Shown here piece after piece: positions 27,041-36,011 of a stretch of 64,000 bases of DNA. The notes below the pieces were generated by a model that ran no database searches, was not told the DNA's origin, and saw only the letters and a list, made by a program, of their open reading frames with translations. The DNA lies in NCBI GenBank assembly GCA_963747755.1, contig CAVVGK010000016.1:62001-126000 (forward strand), written 5' to 3'. The position numbers and the translations under genes are program-made. Every line of letters begins with the position of its first letter. Position 1 is the first letter of the stretch. This DNA is from DATFVA01 sp963747755. Lineage in GTDB: Bacteria > Bacteroidota > Ignavibacteria > Ignavibacteriales > Ignavibacteriaceae.

Positions 27041-27799
27041 TTAACCAAATCTGCCGGTAACATAATCTTCGGTCTGTTTCTTTTCAGGTTTTGTGAAGAT
27101 CCTGCTGGTTTTATCATATTCTATCAATTCACCCAGGTAGAAAAAAGCTGTGCTGTCACTTACCCTGGCTGCCTGCTGCATATTATGAGTTACAATTACA
27201 ATCGTATAGTTCTTTTTAAGATCGTGAATAAGTTCCTCAATCTTAGCTGTAGAAATAGGATCAAGGGCACTTGCAGGTTCATCCATCAGCACTATTTCAG
27301 GTTCAATTGCAAGAGTGCGGGCTATGCATAATCTCTGCTGCTGCCCTCCGGAAAGCGCCAGTGCCGGTGAATGAAGCCGGTCTTTAACTTCATCAATAAG
27401 AGCGGCTTGAGTAAGAGACTTCTCTACAATAGAATCAAGAACTTTCTTATCGCGGGTTCCGTTCAGTTTTATTCCAAACACCAGGTTTTCATATATGCTC
27501 ATAGGAAAGAGATTGGATTTTTGAAAAACCATTCCTATGCTCCGTCTGAGGTTCACAACATCTACATCACGATCATAAATATTCTTACCATCTATTACGA
27601 CCTCTCCGCTGATTTTAACCCCATCGATGAGATCGTTCATCCTGTTGATGGACCTGATGAAAGTTGATTTTCCGCATCCGCTGGGACCGATAAATGCAGT
27701 CACTTTATTTGCAGCGATATCCATTGAAATATCTTTTAATGCCTGTTTGGTGCCATAATACAGGCTCAGATCTTTAACAGATATTTTTACTTCTTTCAT
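27041..27799 (-). CDS. pstB: Phosphate ABC transporter ATP-binding protein PstB (copy 2)
   Basis: 252 residues with Walker A GPSGCGKST, signature LSGGQQQR, Walker B IVLMDEPASALDP and H-loop THNMQQ. Clearly a paralog of the copy at 19825: the C-terminal third is nearly the same, the N-terminal half differs. It has no permease or binding-protein partner of the pst type nearby and instead follows phnE by 45 bases. It probably pairs with PstCA from the other cluster, or replaces copy 1 under other conditions; both are inference. Confidence 0.94.
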   Translation of the reverse strand: MKEVKISVKDLSLYYGTKQALKDISMDIAANKVTAFIGPSGCGKSTFIRSINRMNDLIDGVKISGEVVIDGKNIYDRDVDVVNLRRSIGMVFQKSNLFPMSIYENLVFGIKLNGTRDKKVLDSIVEKSLTQAALIDEVKDRLHSPALALSGGQQQRLCIARTLAIEPEIVLMDEPASALDPISTAKIEELIHDLKKNYTIVIVTHNMQQAARVSDSTAFFYLGELIEYDKTSRIFTKPEKKQTEDYVTGRFG

Positions 27800-27844
27800 T
27801 ATGACAGGTAAGATACTGATTAAATAATTAAAGAAAACAGAGAC

Positions 27845-28918
27845 TTAATAAATAGCTTCCCTGATCCTTGCGCTGATGTAATCCATCACCCAAACAACAA
27901 ATGCAATCATCAGAACAAGGAGTCCAACTTCGTGCCACCGCGCCAATCCCTGGTACTGCATAAGCATTGTACCGATACCGCCGCCGCCTACGAGTCCTAT
28001 TATGGTTGCCATCCTTACGTTTATATCCCAGCGGTAAATTGTAAAAGATAGGAAAGGCAGAACTATCTGGGGTACAACAGCGTACCACACCACCTGTACT
28101 TTATTTGCACCTGTAGCGCTGATTGCTTCAACCGGTCCAGTCTCAATATTCTCAATTGCCTCTGAATACAATTTAGCATTAGACGCAATTGTATGAACCA
28201 GGAGGGCTATCATTCCTGCAAAAGGACCAATGCCGACCCATACTGAAAAAATAATCGCCCAGATAAGGGGCTCTATTGAACGAATAAAATTAAGAACCAT
28301 CCTGAGAACATAGTAGACAGCAAAACTTAATTTGCTTTCCTTCATTAAATTTCTTGCGGTAAAAAAGGACAGGATGAGTGTGATTGGTATTGAAATAAGG
28401 GTTGCAAGGAGAGCTATATATATTGTTTCGATCATTGCAAACAATGCATCATCAAATATGCCCAGCTCGGGCTGAAACAATGAGCTGAATATTCTTTCAG
28501 CACCCTGGATCCCCTCGCTGCTGAAGAGATCAACTATAGATATCCGGGTTACAATCCAGCCAGCGATAAAAGTAATATTGAAAAGGAACCAGCCGAAAAT
28601 CTCGACGGTATATTTAGTTACCTTATTATCTTTAGCAATTCCAAAAAGTTTAGCGGAGAGAGATGTACGTGAGAACGTCCATATGTATCCGATGATGATA
28701 CTGATTATCAGAAGAATGAGGATATTATTCCAGCTGAACGGAGGGTAACGCAGGTTAAGGATGAATTTATAATAAACAGCTCTCTCAAGTACGATAAGGC
28801 TATAGAAGACGAAGAAAATATCGAGGAATACAGACTTTACAAAATTAAATTTATCCTCACGCTTTTTATTGCGGTCGAGGATAGTCTGAGGATGAAGTTC
28901 CAGTTCCGGATCGATCAT
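27845..28918 (-). CDS. phnE: Phosphonate-type ABC transporter permease PhnE
   Basis: 357 residues, longer than typical PhnE because of an 80-residue N-terminal part with extra membrane segments. The core matches PhnE: ALLATLISIPITLILSFFTARNLM, NFIRSIEPLIWAIIFSVWVGIGPFAGM, EAISATGANKVQVVWYAVVPQ (EAA loop), and RMATIIGLVGGGGIGTML. It overlaps phnC by four bases (ATGA). The system could carry phosphonate, phosphite or phosphate. Confidence 0.9.
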   Translation of the reverse strand: MIDPELELHPQTILDRNKKREDKFNFVKSVFLDIFFVFYSLIVLERAVYYKFILNLRYPPFSWNNILILLIISIIIGYIWTFSRTSLSAKLFGIAKDNKVTKYTVEIFGWFLFNITFIAGWIVTRISIVDLFSSEGIQGAERIFSSLFQPELGIFDDALFAMIETIYIALLATLISIPITLILSFFTARNLMKESKLSFAVYYVLRMVLNFIRSIEPLIWAIIFSVWVGIGPFAGMIALLVHTIASNAKLYSEAIENIETGPVEAISATGANKVQVVWYAVVPQIVLPFLSFTIYRWDINVRMATIIGLVGGGGIGTMLMQYQGLARWHEVGLLVLMIAFVVWVMDYISARIREAIY

Positions 28919-29676
28919 CTTATTTCCACCTCTTCTGCATCCTCGCCATAAATAGTTTTAAACCATGTTTCATCAATATCGGAAGGCATTCCTTCATAAA
29001 TAATTTCACCCCCCTTAAGGGCGATCACCCGGGTGGCGTATCTTCTTACAAGGCTAAGGAAATGAAGATTACAGATCACAGTAGTTCCCAGTTCCTTATT
29101 TATTTTTTCAAAATACTGCATGACGGAGTTTGATGTAGCAGGATCAAGCGATGCCACCGGCTCATCTGCAAGCAGAAGTTTTGGATTCTGCATCAAGCTG
29201 CGGGCTATAGCCACCCTCTGCTGCTGACCTCCGCTGAGTGAGTCAGCCCTGATGCCTGCTTTTTCCGTAATCCCCACCCTATCAAGATTGAGATAGGCCT
29301 CCTTAATTGTTTCAACGCTGAACCTTTCAAATACAGACTCGAAAGTTCCCAATGAACCGAGTTTCCCGGTAATCACATTTGTCAATACAGAACGGCGCTT
29401 TATCAGGTTAAACTGCTGAAAAACCATACCTATCCGTGATTTAACCTTTCTAAGTTCCTCACCTTTTACATGCGTAATATCTTTACCGAGGAATTTTATT
29501 TTACCCGATGTAGGTTCGATTAAGCGATTCACACATCTCAGAAGAGTGGATTTACCTGAGCCGCTCAATCCGATAATAACAAGGAATTCTCCTTCTTCCA
29601 CCTTAAAGGAAACACCTTTTAGAGCGTGGGTTCCGTTCTTATAAATTTTATGAAGATTTTCTATTTCAAGCAGCAT
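28915..29676 (-). CDS. phnC: Phosphonate-type ABC transporter ATP-binding protein PhnC
   Basis: 253 residues with Walker A GLSGSGKST, Q-loop MVFQQFNLIKRR (the PhnC form), signature LSGGQQQR, Walker B LLADEPVASLDP. It starts one base inside the phnD stop and overlaps phnE by four bases. PhnC powers the PhnDE importer. Confidence 0.94.
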   Translation of the reverse strand: MLLEIENLHKIYKNGTHALKGVSFKVEEGEFLVIIGLSGSGKSTLLRCVNRLIEPTSGKIKFLGKDITHVKGEELRKVKSRIGMVFQQFNLIKRRSVLTNVITGKLGSLGTFESVFERFSVETIKEAYLNLDRVGITEKAGIRADSLSGGQQQRVAIARSLMQNPKLLLADEPVASLDPATSNSVMQYFEKINKELGTTVICNLHFLSLVRRYATRVIALKGGEIIYEGMPSDIDETWFKTIYGEDAEEVEIR

Positions 29677-30605
29677 CAGTTTTTCATCAGGCTTTCAAAT
29701 TTAATGTTTTGTTCTTCGAGCAGCTTCCTTAAGCCGTCATAGTCGCTGTCTTTTGTTCTGATCAACCCGCGAATATCATAGATATCGTACATTGATTTCC
29801 CGCCATCGGGTGTGGCCACATACTTAATCAATGCATTAATTATTTTTTCCTTCATATCCTCATCCATATCCTTTCTAAAAACCCAGGGGTCATTCGGAAT
29901 ACTTTGAGTGAAGCCTATAATCTTAACTTTTTGTTCAACGTCGGGAAACTGCTTTTCAACCCTCATCCTTGCGTCGAGTATCTTGTGAGTTTCAGGATCA
30001 GGAGGAGCATAATAAGTGGCCCCCGCGGCAACTTGTCCCTGATAAACCATCGTTACCACATTGTCATGCCTCATTGCAAATACGGTTTCACTCGGTTTTA
30101 TGCCCTTTTTTTCCAGCATAGCTTTGGGAAGAATGTAACCTGAGGTAGAGGATGGATCAACATAGGCAAAACTGCGATCGTTGATTTCTGGGAGACTATC
30201 GATACCGGAATCATACCTTGTAATTATCTGGCCTTTATAGGTTGTTTCATTATTATCCCTGACTATACGAAGCCGGGCTTCTGCTCCATATTTTGCATTA
30301 GCCATGAGGTAGGAGAAAGTATTAATACTTGCAATATCTGCTTTTTTTGTACCGAAAGCCTCAACCACAGCAATAAAACTGGCGGGCACAGCAGTCGAGA
30401 AGTAATAACCGGTCTCCTTTTCGAGGAAATCGGTTAAATCCTTTGCATTAGTAGTTATACGTTTAGCGTCTACAGAGGGAGTAAAATAAAGCTTAATCGG
30501 GTTGCTTCGCGTACCCAGAGCTCCCTCGTTTAGCTCACGTGCAGATGAAATAACGATGAAAATAATTATAGGTGAAAGGTATAGAAGATATTTTAAGGAT
30601 CTCAT
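29676..30605 (-). CDS. phnD: Phosphate/phosphite/phosphonate substrate-binding protein PhnD
   Basis: 309 residues with a signal anchor (YLLYLSPIIIFIVIS) and the type II periplasmic binding fold of PhnD: PIKLYFTPSVDAKRIT, VEAFGTKKADIASINTFSYLMA, YVDPSSTSGYILPKAML, VTMVYQGQVAAGATYY, IPNDPWVFRKDM. First gene of the cluster. Upstream (30667-30694, minus strand) there is one TTAACA with weak 11-base-spaced neighbours; that is a weak Pho box only. No phosphonate C-P lyase genes occur in the window, so inorganic phosphate or phosphite is as likely a substrate as phosphonate. Confidence 0.92.
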   Translation of the reverse strand: MRSLKYLLYLSPIIIFIVISSARELNEGALGTRSNPIKLYFTPSVDAKRITTNAKDLTDFLEKETGYYFSTAVPASFIAVVEAFGTKKADIASINTFSYLMANAKYGAEARLRIVRDNNETTYKGQIITRYDSGIDSLPEINDRSFAYVDPSSTSGYILPKAMLEKKGIKPSETVFAMRHDNVVTMVYQGQVAAGATYYAPPDPETHKILDARMRVEKQFPDVEQKVKIIGFTQSIPNDPWVFRKDMDEDMKEKIINALIKYVATPDGGKSMYDIYDIRGLIRTKDSDYDGLRKLLEEQNIKFESLMKN

Positions 30606-30749
30606 AACTAGCTAAAATTAGAATTTCTAATATGCTAATTATTTTCCATCTATCAAATATAAAACGACGGTTTCGAATGTTAAATAATCGTTATGAATTA
30701 AGACTGCCAATTACGGATTGGAAATTTGAATTCCGGGTTCGGGTCAGTA

Positions 30750-31010
30750 TTAATGGTTTCTAAGTGCTTTTATCAGCTCTTTTTTATCCATGTTCGACCT
30801 TCCCTCAATATCTACTTTTTTAGCTTTATCGTATAATTCATTCTTTGTCCATTCTTCATATTTAGGATGTTTCCCCCCCTTTTTTGCAGTCTTCTTTTTT
30901 GGAGAATTTGCAATGCGGGCAGCTTTTTCTTTGCTCATCCCCTTGTCTCTTAGTTTCTCATATTGTTTCTTATCTTTTATTGATGGCCCCGGTCCTTTTC
31001 CTCCTGGCAT
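30750..31010 (-). CDS. DUF7218-type protein with Rho N-terminal-like domain
   Basis: 86 residues. The N-terminal half has MPGGKGPGPSIKDKKQYEKL and GMSKEKAARIANSP, a motif shared by a family of small stress-associated bacterial proteins. The C-terminal half (YEEWTKNELYDKAKKVDIEGR...MDKKELIKALRNH) is a SAP/Rho_N-like helical module that may bind nucleic acid. GGAGGAA precedes the ATG. It lies next to csbD, another small stress gene. Confidence 0.75.
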   Translation of the reverse strand: MPGGKGPGPSIKDKKQYEKLRDKGMSKEKAARIANSPKKKTAKKGGKHPKYEEWTKNELYDKAKKVDIEGRSNMDKKELIKALRNH

Positions 31011-31030
31011 AAATTCCTCCGTTATTATTT

Positions 31031-31068
31031 AAAAATAAAAGAACATATTGAACAAGTTCAATATGTCC
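31031..31068 (-). terminator. Intrinsic terminator of csbD-like gene
   Basis: On the minus strand GGACATATTGAAC, a two-base loop and GTTCAATATGTTC, then TTTTATTTTT. It lies about 25 bases past the csbD stop. Confidence 0.75.
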
Positions 31069-31089
31069 TGATGAATTATAAATTAAAGT

Positions 31090-31275
31090 CTAGAGACTTC
31101 GTAAATAGTTTATAACTTCCTCCCTGGAAGATCCTGTCTTTTTCTGAATCCTTCCAACGAGTTCGTCTTCTCTTCCTTCAGTATACTGAAGGTCGTCATC
31201 CGTTAGATTTCCCCAATGTTGTTTTACTTTACCCTTCATCTCGTTCCAGTTACCTTTTATTTCGAGCCTATCCAT
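31090..31275 (-). CDS. CsbD family stress protein
   Basis: 61 residues: LEIKGNWNEMKGKVKQHWGNLTDDDL...GREDELVGRIQKKTG, the CsbD hallmark. Expressed with general stress regulons in other bacteria; molecular role unknown. AAGGAGATACTT precedes the ATG. Confidence 0.92.
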   Translation of the reverse strand: MDRLEIKGNWNEMKGKVKQHWGNLTDDDLQYTEGREDELVGRIQKKTGSSREEVINYLRSL

Positions 31276-31355
31276 AAGTATCTCCTTATTATTATTTAAG
31301 TTACACTTATAAATTAAAGAATAAGCTGAAATATCAAATGAAAATAATCACGTAA

Positions 31356-33250
31356 TTACTGATTATTCCGTTCTACCTCATAAATATTGTTCGATGTCTT
31401 GCTATCAGGTATATATAGTTGCCCAAGTGAGATTCGAACAACAGGCTTTGCAGGATGAAATTCAATCTTTACAGAATTCCGGTTCTCCCATACAGAAGTT
31501 GATTTATAAACAGAATCCTTTGTGCCGTCGGAGTAATTAAAGGTAAGGGTCACAGGAACAGGAACCTGTCCCTTCTTTTCAACTTCAACGGAAAACTTAC
31601 CCCCGCTCTGGACAACATTTTTTATACCCAGGTCGGCATAATCTCTCCGGAAATACCATGGCTTCCAGAACCACATAAGGTCAGTTCCCGCAGAATTATT
31701 AAATGAGAAAAAGTAATCAAAAGGTATAGGGTGCTTGCCATGCCAGTTTTCAATAAAAGTATGGAGAGCATCCTTAAACATTTCATCTCCCAGAGCGTCA
31801 CGGAGGAATAGATAAGAAAGTCCGGGACGTGTATACGAAGCAGTTCTATACGGCCTGTAAGTCATATTATCTGTGGTTACGAACAAAGGAATATCATTCT
31901 CCGTACCTGCGTAGTTGTTGAAGTTATTGGCTTCACTTTCTATTCTTCTCCTATCATGCAGCAGCTTAAGTTCAAGATCAGTTGGAAGAAAGACCGCCCA
32001 GCCTTCGTCCATCCATGCATATTTCTGTTCATTGGTTCCCATATAAAAAGGAAAATACTGGTGCGCACTTTCATGAGAGGTTAAACCAACTGTGCTTCTA
32101 TAAGACTGAGTAGTTCCATCATTGATCAGCATAGGAAATTCCATTCCGCCGGAACCATTGAATACAGTAAAAGAAGGAAAGGGAAAAGGAACTGCAGGCA
32201 TCTCAGTTGAAAAGTAATCAATACACTCCCGGGCAACGGCGGCTACACCGTAAAAGTCTTTTGACTCCTCCTTATAGACAGCGGCTATATATACCCGCCT
32301 GCCGGACTCCACTTCGAGGCTGACGCCGTCCCACAGGTAGTGGTCACTGGTTCCATACACAACGTCTGTTACATTATCGGCTTTGTATTTCCACGTATTC
32401 AGGGGCTTGCTACTATTGAAGGTCTCCTTCCCCAGATCGTTTTTTGAAATTATGTTTACAATACTGTCGCTGGTAAAGGCAGCCTTATATTTATTCAAAT
32501 AATCTTCTACAAAAACTTCTTCGGGATTCTGAAGAATACCTGTGCCCCATACTGCAAAGGTATTGGGGACAGTTAGCTCGACATCATAATTTGAGAAGTC
32601 GTTATAAAATTCCGTGATTCCGGAATAAGGTATCATATCCCATCCGTCGATATCATCATATACAGATACCTGAGGATACCAATAGCCTATCAAAGCCGAA
32701 GTAGAATCATACATTCCCATACGTATACTTTCACCGTTCGGCATAGTAAAATTCCAGTCAATGTTCAGAGTAATATCTGAATGAGGATTAACAGGATTAT
32801 CCTCTACGTTTATGATGAAAAATGTACCGGTTGTACCGAACCTGTTTTGGTCACTTAAATCCTGTTCTTTCCCATTAATTGTTACATTTTCAATGATCAT
32901 TCCATCGGAAACCAAATCAGGGCTAAGAAGAAAATTCCGTGCTGCGCTGCATTCGGTAATATTCTGGTAGAGCCTGAGCACTATCTTTTTAAAGTATCAG
33001 GGCTATTATTATAATAAACGATTGTTTCCTTCCCCGTCAGGAGTCTGTTTGATGGATTAAAATCAGCTTTGATTGTGTAATCGGATGAGTTCTGCCAATA
33101 GTTTGGTCCCGGAGTTCCCTCTAAAGATCTTGTCCCTTTATCGTATGCCTTCTGAATGTTCAGTGGTATATATTCCTGCTGAGCAAAAATTTGAGCAGTA
33201 TAAAAAAAGAGAATTGCTAATAGGACGGAGTAATTCCGTGTAGTTTTCAT
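31356..33250 (-). CDS. M1 family zinc metallopeptidase, interrupted by a -1 frameshift
   Basis: The full protein would be about 631 residues. The first 89 codons (from ATG 33250, after GGGAGG) hold a signal peptide and the N-terminal beta domain, ending ...NSPDTLKR and a TAG at 32981. The rest (32981 down to 31356) continues the same protein in the -1 frame: KIVLRLYQ..., then the M1 zinc site HESAHQYFPFY with the third ligand E about 19 residues on (WMDEGWAVFL) and the GGMEFP motif (GxMEN-like). It lacks a T9SS tail. One base missing from an A run explains the break, but the shift site is an in-phase T TTA AAA heptamer (32987-32993), so translational slippage is possible. Follows ruvB by 17 bases. 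Confidence 0.85.
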
Positions 33251-33267
33251 TTGATTTTTTCCTCCCG

Positions 33268-34296
33268 CTATTCAAATAAGGAATCAGTCTTCCCTTGATT
33301 AAATTTTGTTTTGTTGAACCTTTTATACGCCAGCGAAGTAGCTTCTCTTCCCCGGGGAGTCCGCTGAATAAAGCCCTGCTGAATTAAGAACGGCTCATAG
33401 ACTTCCTCTATTGTGCCGGCATCCTCATTGACTGCAACTGCTAATGTGCTCAGTCCTACAGGACCACCTTTATACTTTTCGATAATTGCAAGTATAATCT
33501 CTTTGTCCATTTCATCCAGTCCGAACTCATCCACTTCGAGTGCCTTCAGAGCTTTCTTAGCTGTCGCAACGTCAACGATTTTTTTATCGTCAAAATCTGC
33601 GAAGTCTCTGGTTCTGCGGAGAAGCCGGTTGGCTATACGGGGAGTCCCTCTTGATCGTTTGGCAATTTCCATAGCAGCATCTTTTTCGATACCAAGACTC
33701 AGTATTTTGGCAGAGCGCTGGACAATGGAGTGGAGGGTTTCAGATTCATAATAATCCAGTCTGAACTTGATCCCGAACCGGTCTCTGAGAGGAGAGGAAA
33801 GCATGCCTGCCCGGGTAGTTGCACCAACAAGTGTATATTTAGGCAGACTTATTTGAACTGATCTCGCATTAGGGCCGGAATCAATCATTATGTCGAGTTT
33901 ATAATCCTCCATAGCGGAGTACAGATACTCCTCCACCACCGGACTGAGCCGATGTATCTCATCAATAAACAAAACCGATTTCTCTTCAAGGTTGGTAAGC
34001 AGGCCCGCGAGGTCGCCCGGCTTTTCAAGTACGGGTCCCGAAGTTATCTTGAGCTTAACGCCCATTTCATTAGCAACAATATGGGCAAGAGTTGTTTTCC
34101 CGAGTCCCGGTGGTCCTGTTAAAAGGACATGATCAAGAGCCTCTGCTCTTTTACGTGCGGCCGAAATAAAAACGTTGAGGTTATCGGTTATCTTACTCTG
34201 CCCCTTAAAATCCTTCAGTTTCTTTGGTCTGAGTGTCTGCTCAATCTTTATATCTGATTCATTCACTTCGGGATTAGTCGTATCGGATTTTCTCAT
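33268..34296 (-). CDS. ruvB: Holliday junction branch migration helicase RuvB
   Basis: 342 residues of the standard RuvB length. RPKKLKDFKGQ, Walker A LTGPPGLGKTTLAHIVANEMG, VLFIDEIHRLSPVVEEYLY, sensor 1 LVGATTRAGMLSSPLRDRFG, arginine-finger region, and C-terminal winged helix GPVGLSTLAVAVNEDAGTIEE and GFIQRTPRGREAT. Drives branch migration with RuvA. Separated by two bases from the acyltransferase upstream; ruvA is not here. Confidence 0.97.
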   Translation of the reverse strand: MRKSDTTNPEVNESDIKIEQTLRPKKLKDFKGQSKITDNLNVFISAARKRAEALDHVLLTGPPGLGKTTLAHIVANEMGVKLKITSGPVLEKPGDLAGLLTNLEEKSVLFIDEIHRLSPVVEEYLYSAMEDYKLDIMIDSGPNARSVQISLPKYTLVGATTRAGMLSSPLRDRFGIKFRLDYYESETLHSIVQRSAKILSLGIEKDAAMEIAKRSRGTPRIANRLLRRTRDFADFDDKKIVDVATAKKALKALEVDEFGLDEMDKEIILAIIEKYKGGPVGLSTLAVAVNEDAGTIEEVYEPFLIQQGFIQRTPRGREATSLAYKRFNKTKFNQGKTDSLFE

Positions 34297-34298
34297 TT

Positions 34299-35399
34299 CT
34301 ACTGTGTAACCAGTTGTTTGTTTTTAATTTTAAGCTTGTGAATAATGATGACCATCAACGACATAAGGGTAATCATCCCGAGTGCAAAACCGACAGTATT
34401 CCAGGGGCTAAGACTTTCGCCAAAAAGCAGGATCAAACCCGGGTTCCAGGCACTACCGTATAATATCATCAGGTGTACAATATATATCAATAGCGTGTTT
34501 CTTCCAACAAGGATGAGGAATCTGGGTATAGTTTCCGCCTTCAGGGAGATAAACGAAACAACAGCATTAAGTATCAGAACGAACCCCAGTCTCATTATTG
34601 AAAGGAGAGGACTATCGATCCAGGTATCAAAGCCTGCGTTCCACTGAGTCTGCAGCAGATAATTTACCAACAATGCTCCGCCTAAAAGTAAAGCCCCGAT
34701 GACAAAAATCCTTGTACTAAATTTTACAGTTTTGAATACCATTGGATTCTTCGCAAGATAACTTCCAAAGACTCCACCGGCGATAACATAGCCGACCCAG
34801 GGAAACAGGGGGAATATCGAGCCCGTACCTTTATAAAAATATCCTGACAGCGGAATAGGAAGAAATTCCTTCCACTGAATATTTGCAAAAACAGGATGCA
34901 GTAAAAAAAAGATCAGAGTGCCCGCAGCGAAGACAAGGTAATCGTGCAGGTTAAATTTCTCAGCTATCCAGGCACAGATCATCAGGAGAAGGAGACCTAT
35001 TCCGATGCATTGAAGTACATCGACAGCCAAAAATATATTCCACTGATCAGCTGTAACCTGTGAGAAATCTACAACGGTTGCAGTCGGATATCGTAGAAGA
35101 TAACCAAGTACCACAAGGAGGATAACACGCTTGTAGCCTTTTTTGACCCTGGGATTATTTTTGTATGGTTCTTTTATCAACCGGAACAAATAGGTGAAGA
35201 CTGTACCTGCAGAAAACATAAAGATAGGAGCCGTCATTCCCCTCATAAACAGCCAGATTGTATAGGCCGGGAATTCAGCGCTTCTGTAGGAATTAGCGAG
35301 CAAAACGTCTGTTGTATGTCCCTGAACCATCTGAAGAACAGCAAAAGCCCGCATCAGATCTATAAAAATAATGCGGTTCTTCTGGGAACTATGAGTCAT
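34299..35399 (-). CDS. Acyltransferase-like multi-pass membrane protein (HGSNAT/DUF1624-like)
   Basis: 366 residues, around ten membrane helices. The start IDLMRAFAVLQMVQGHTTDVLL and the internal FPLFPWVGYVIAGGVFGSYL fit the heparan-alpha-glucosaminide N-acetyltransferase/YeiB-like acyltransferase group, which transfers acetyl groups across a membrane. Substrate unknown. First gene of a minus-strand run with ruvB and the M1 peptidase. Confidence 0.75.
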   Translation of the reverse strand: MTHSSQKNRIIFIDLMRAFAVLQMVQGHTTDVLLANSYRSAEFPAYTIWLFMRGMTAPIFMFSAGTVFTYLFRLIKEPYKNNPRVKKGYKRVILLVVLGYLLRYPTATVVDFSQVTADQWNIFLAVDVLQCIGIGLLLLMICAWIAEKFNLHDYLVFAAGTLIFFLLHPVFANIQWKEFLPIPLSGYFYKGTGSIFPLFPWVGYVIAGGVFGSYLAKNPMVFKTVKFSTRIFVIGALLLGGALLVNYLLQTQWNAGFDTWIDSPLLSIMRLGFVLILNAVVSFISLKAETIPRFLILVGRNTLLIYIVHLMILYGSAWNPGLILLFGESLSPWNTVGFALGMITLMSLMVIIIHKLKIKNKQLVTQ

Positions 35400-35486
35400 T
35401 AATATTCCGCAAATACTGGTAAACTAAAAAAAGAAAAATAACCAATAGTGAGTAAAAAAAGAACATATAAAATTGAGGCGGCAGGT

Positions 35487-35520
35487 AAAAAAAATGCCTG
35501 TCAATTGTGACAGGCATTTA
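35487..35520 (-). terminator. Intrinsic terminator of the hsp20-dnaK-hsp20 cluster
   Basis: On the minus strand AAATGCCTGTCA, a four-base loop and TGACAGGCATTT are followed by eight Ts. Perfect 12-bp stem about 23 bases past the hsp20 stop. Confidence 0.85.
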
Positions 35521-35542
35521 ATCTATACAACGAAAGTGTGTT

Positions 35543-35944
35543 CTATTTTATGCTGATAGTTCTTGGTTTTACCCTATCGTGCTTAGGCAGTACGACGATC
35601 AGCTGACCGTTAGCAAATTTTGCAGATACCTTGGTTTCATCGATAGTATCTGAAATTTTGAATTTACGGAAGAAGTGTCCTGTCTCTTTTTCTTTAAGAA
35701 TGAATTTCCTGTTCAGCAAATCCTGGTAATCGATCTTACCGAAGATCAGCATTGAACCTTCTTCAATCTTCAGGTTTACGTCTTCTTTCCTGACCCCGGG
35801 CATATCCGCGGTAAGAACAAATTCGTCATTTGTCTCGAAGATATCTACAAGAGGGGCATAGCTTCCTTCATTTGATAAAAGCTCTTCCCACGATTGTTTT
35901 TCTTCTTTAACTTCAACTGTTTCATTATCACGGTTATCGTTCAT
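35543..35944 (-). CDS. Hsp20/alpha-crystallin small heat-shock protein (copy 2)
   Basis: 133 residues with an alpha-crystallin domain: VDIFETNDEFVLTADMPGVRKEDVNLKIEEG, DTIDETKVSAKFANGQLIVVLPKHD. C-terminal RTIS near the end replaces the usual IxI motif. It holds unfolding proteins for refolding by DnaK, whose gene lies just upstream; a hairpin (35982-36004) lies between. Confidence 0.93.
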   Translation of the reverse strand: MNDNRDNETVEVKEEKQSWEELLSNEGSYAPLVDIFETNDEFVLTADMPGVRKEDVNLKIEEGSMLIFGKIDYQDLLNRKFILKEKETGHFFRKFKISDTIDETKVSAKFANGQLIVVLPKHDRVKPRTISIK

Positions 35945-35981
35945 CTTTTTCTCCTTTGTTTTTATATAAACTCAGTGGATA

Positions 35982-36004
35982 GGATGCGGTAATTAACCGC
36001 ATCC
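35982..36004 (-). promoter_or_regulatory. Hairpin between dnaK and hsp20
   Basis: GGATGCGG and CCGCATCC with a seven-base loop, directly after the dnaK stop (36012). There is no T run on the minus strand, so it is more likely an RNA-processing or stability element than a terminator. Confidence 0.5.
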
Positions 36005-36011
36005 AGCATAA

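Noticed and set aside
30667..30694. Pho box in front of phnD
   Set aside because: Only one clean TTAACA; neighbouring 11-base-spaced hexamers match poorly.
31356..32981. Separate 541-aa peptidase gene from GTG 32981
   Set aside because: It would lack the signal peptide and N-terminal domain, which are present just upstream in the other frame.
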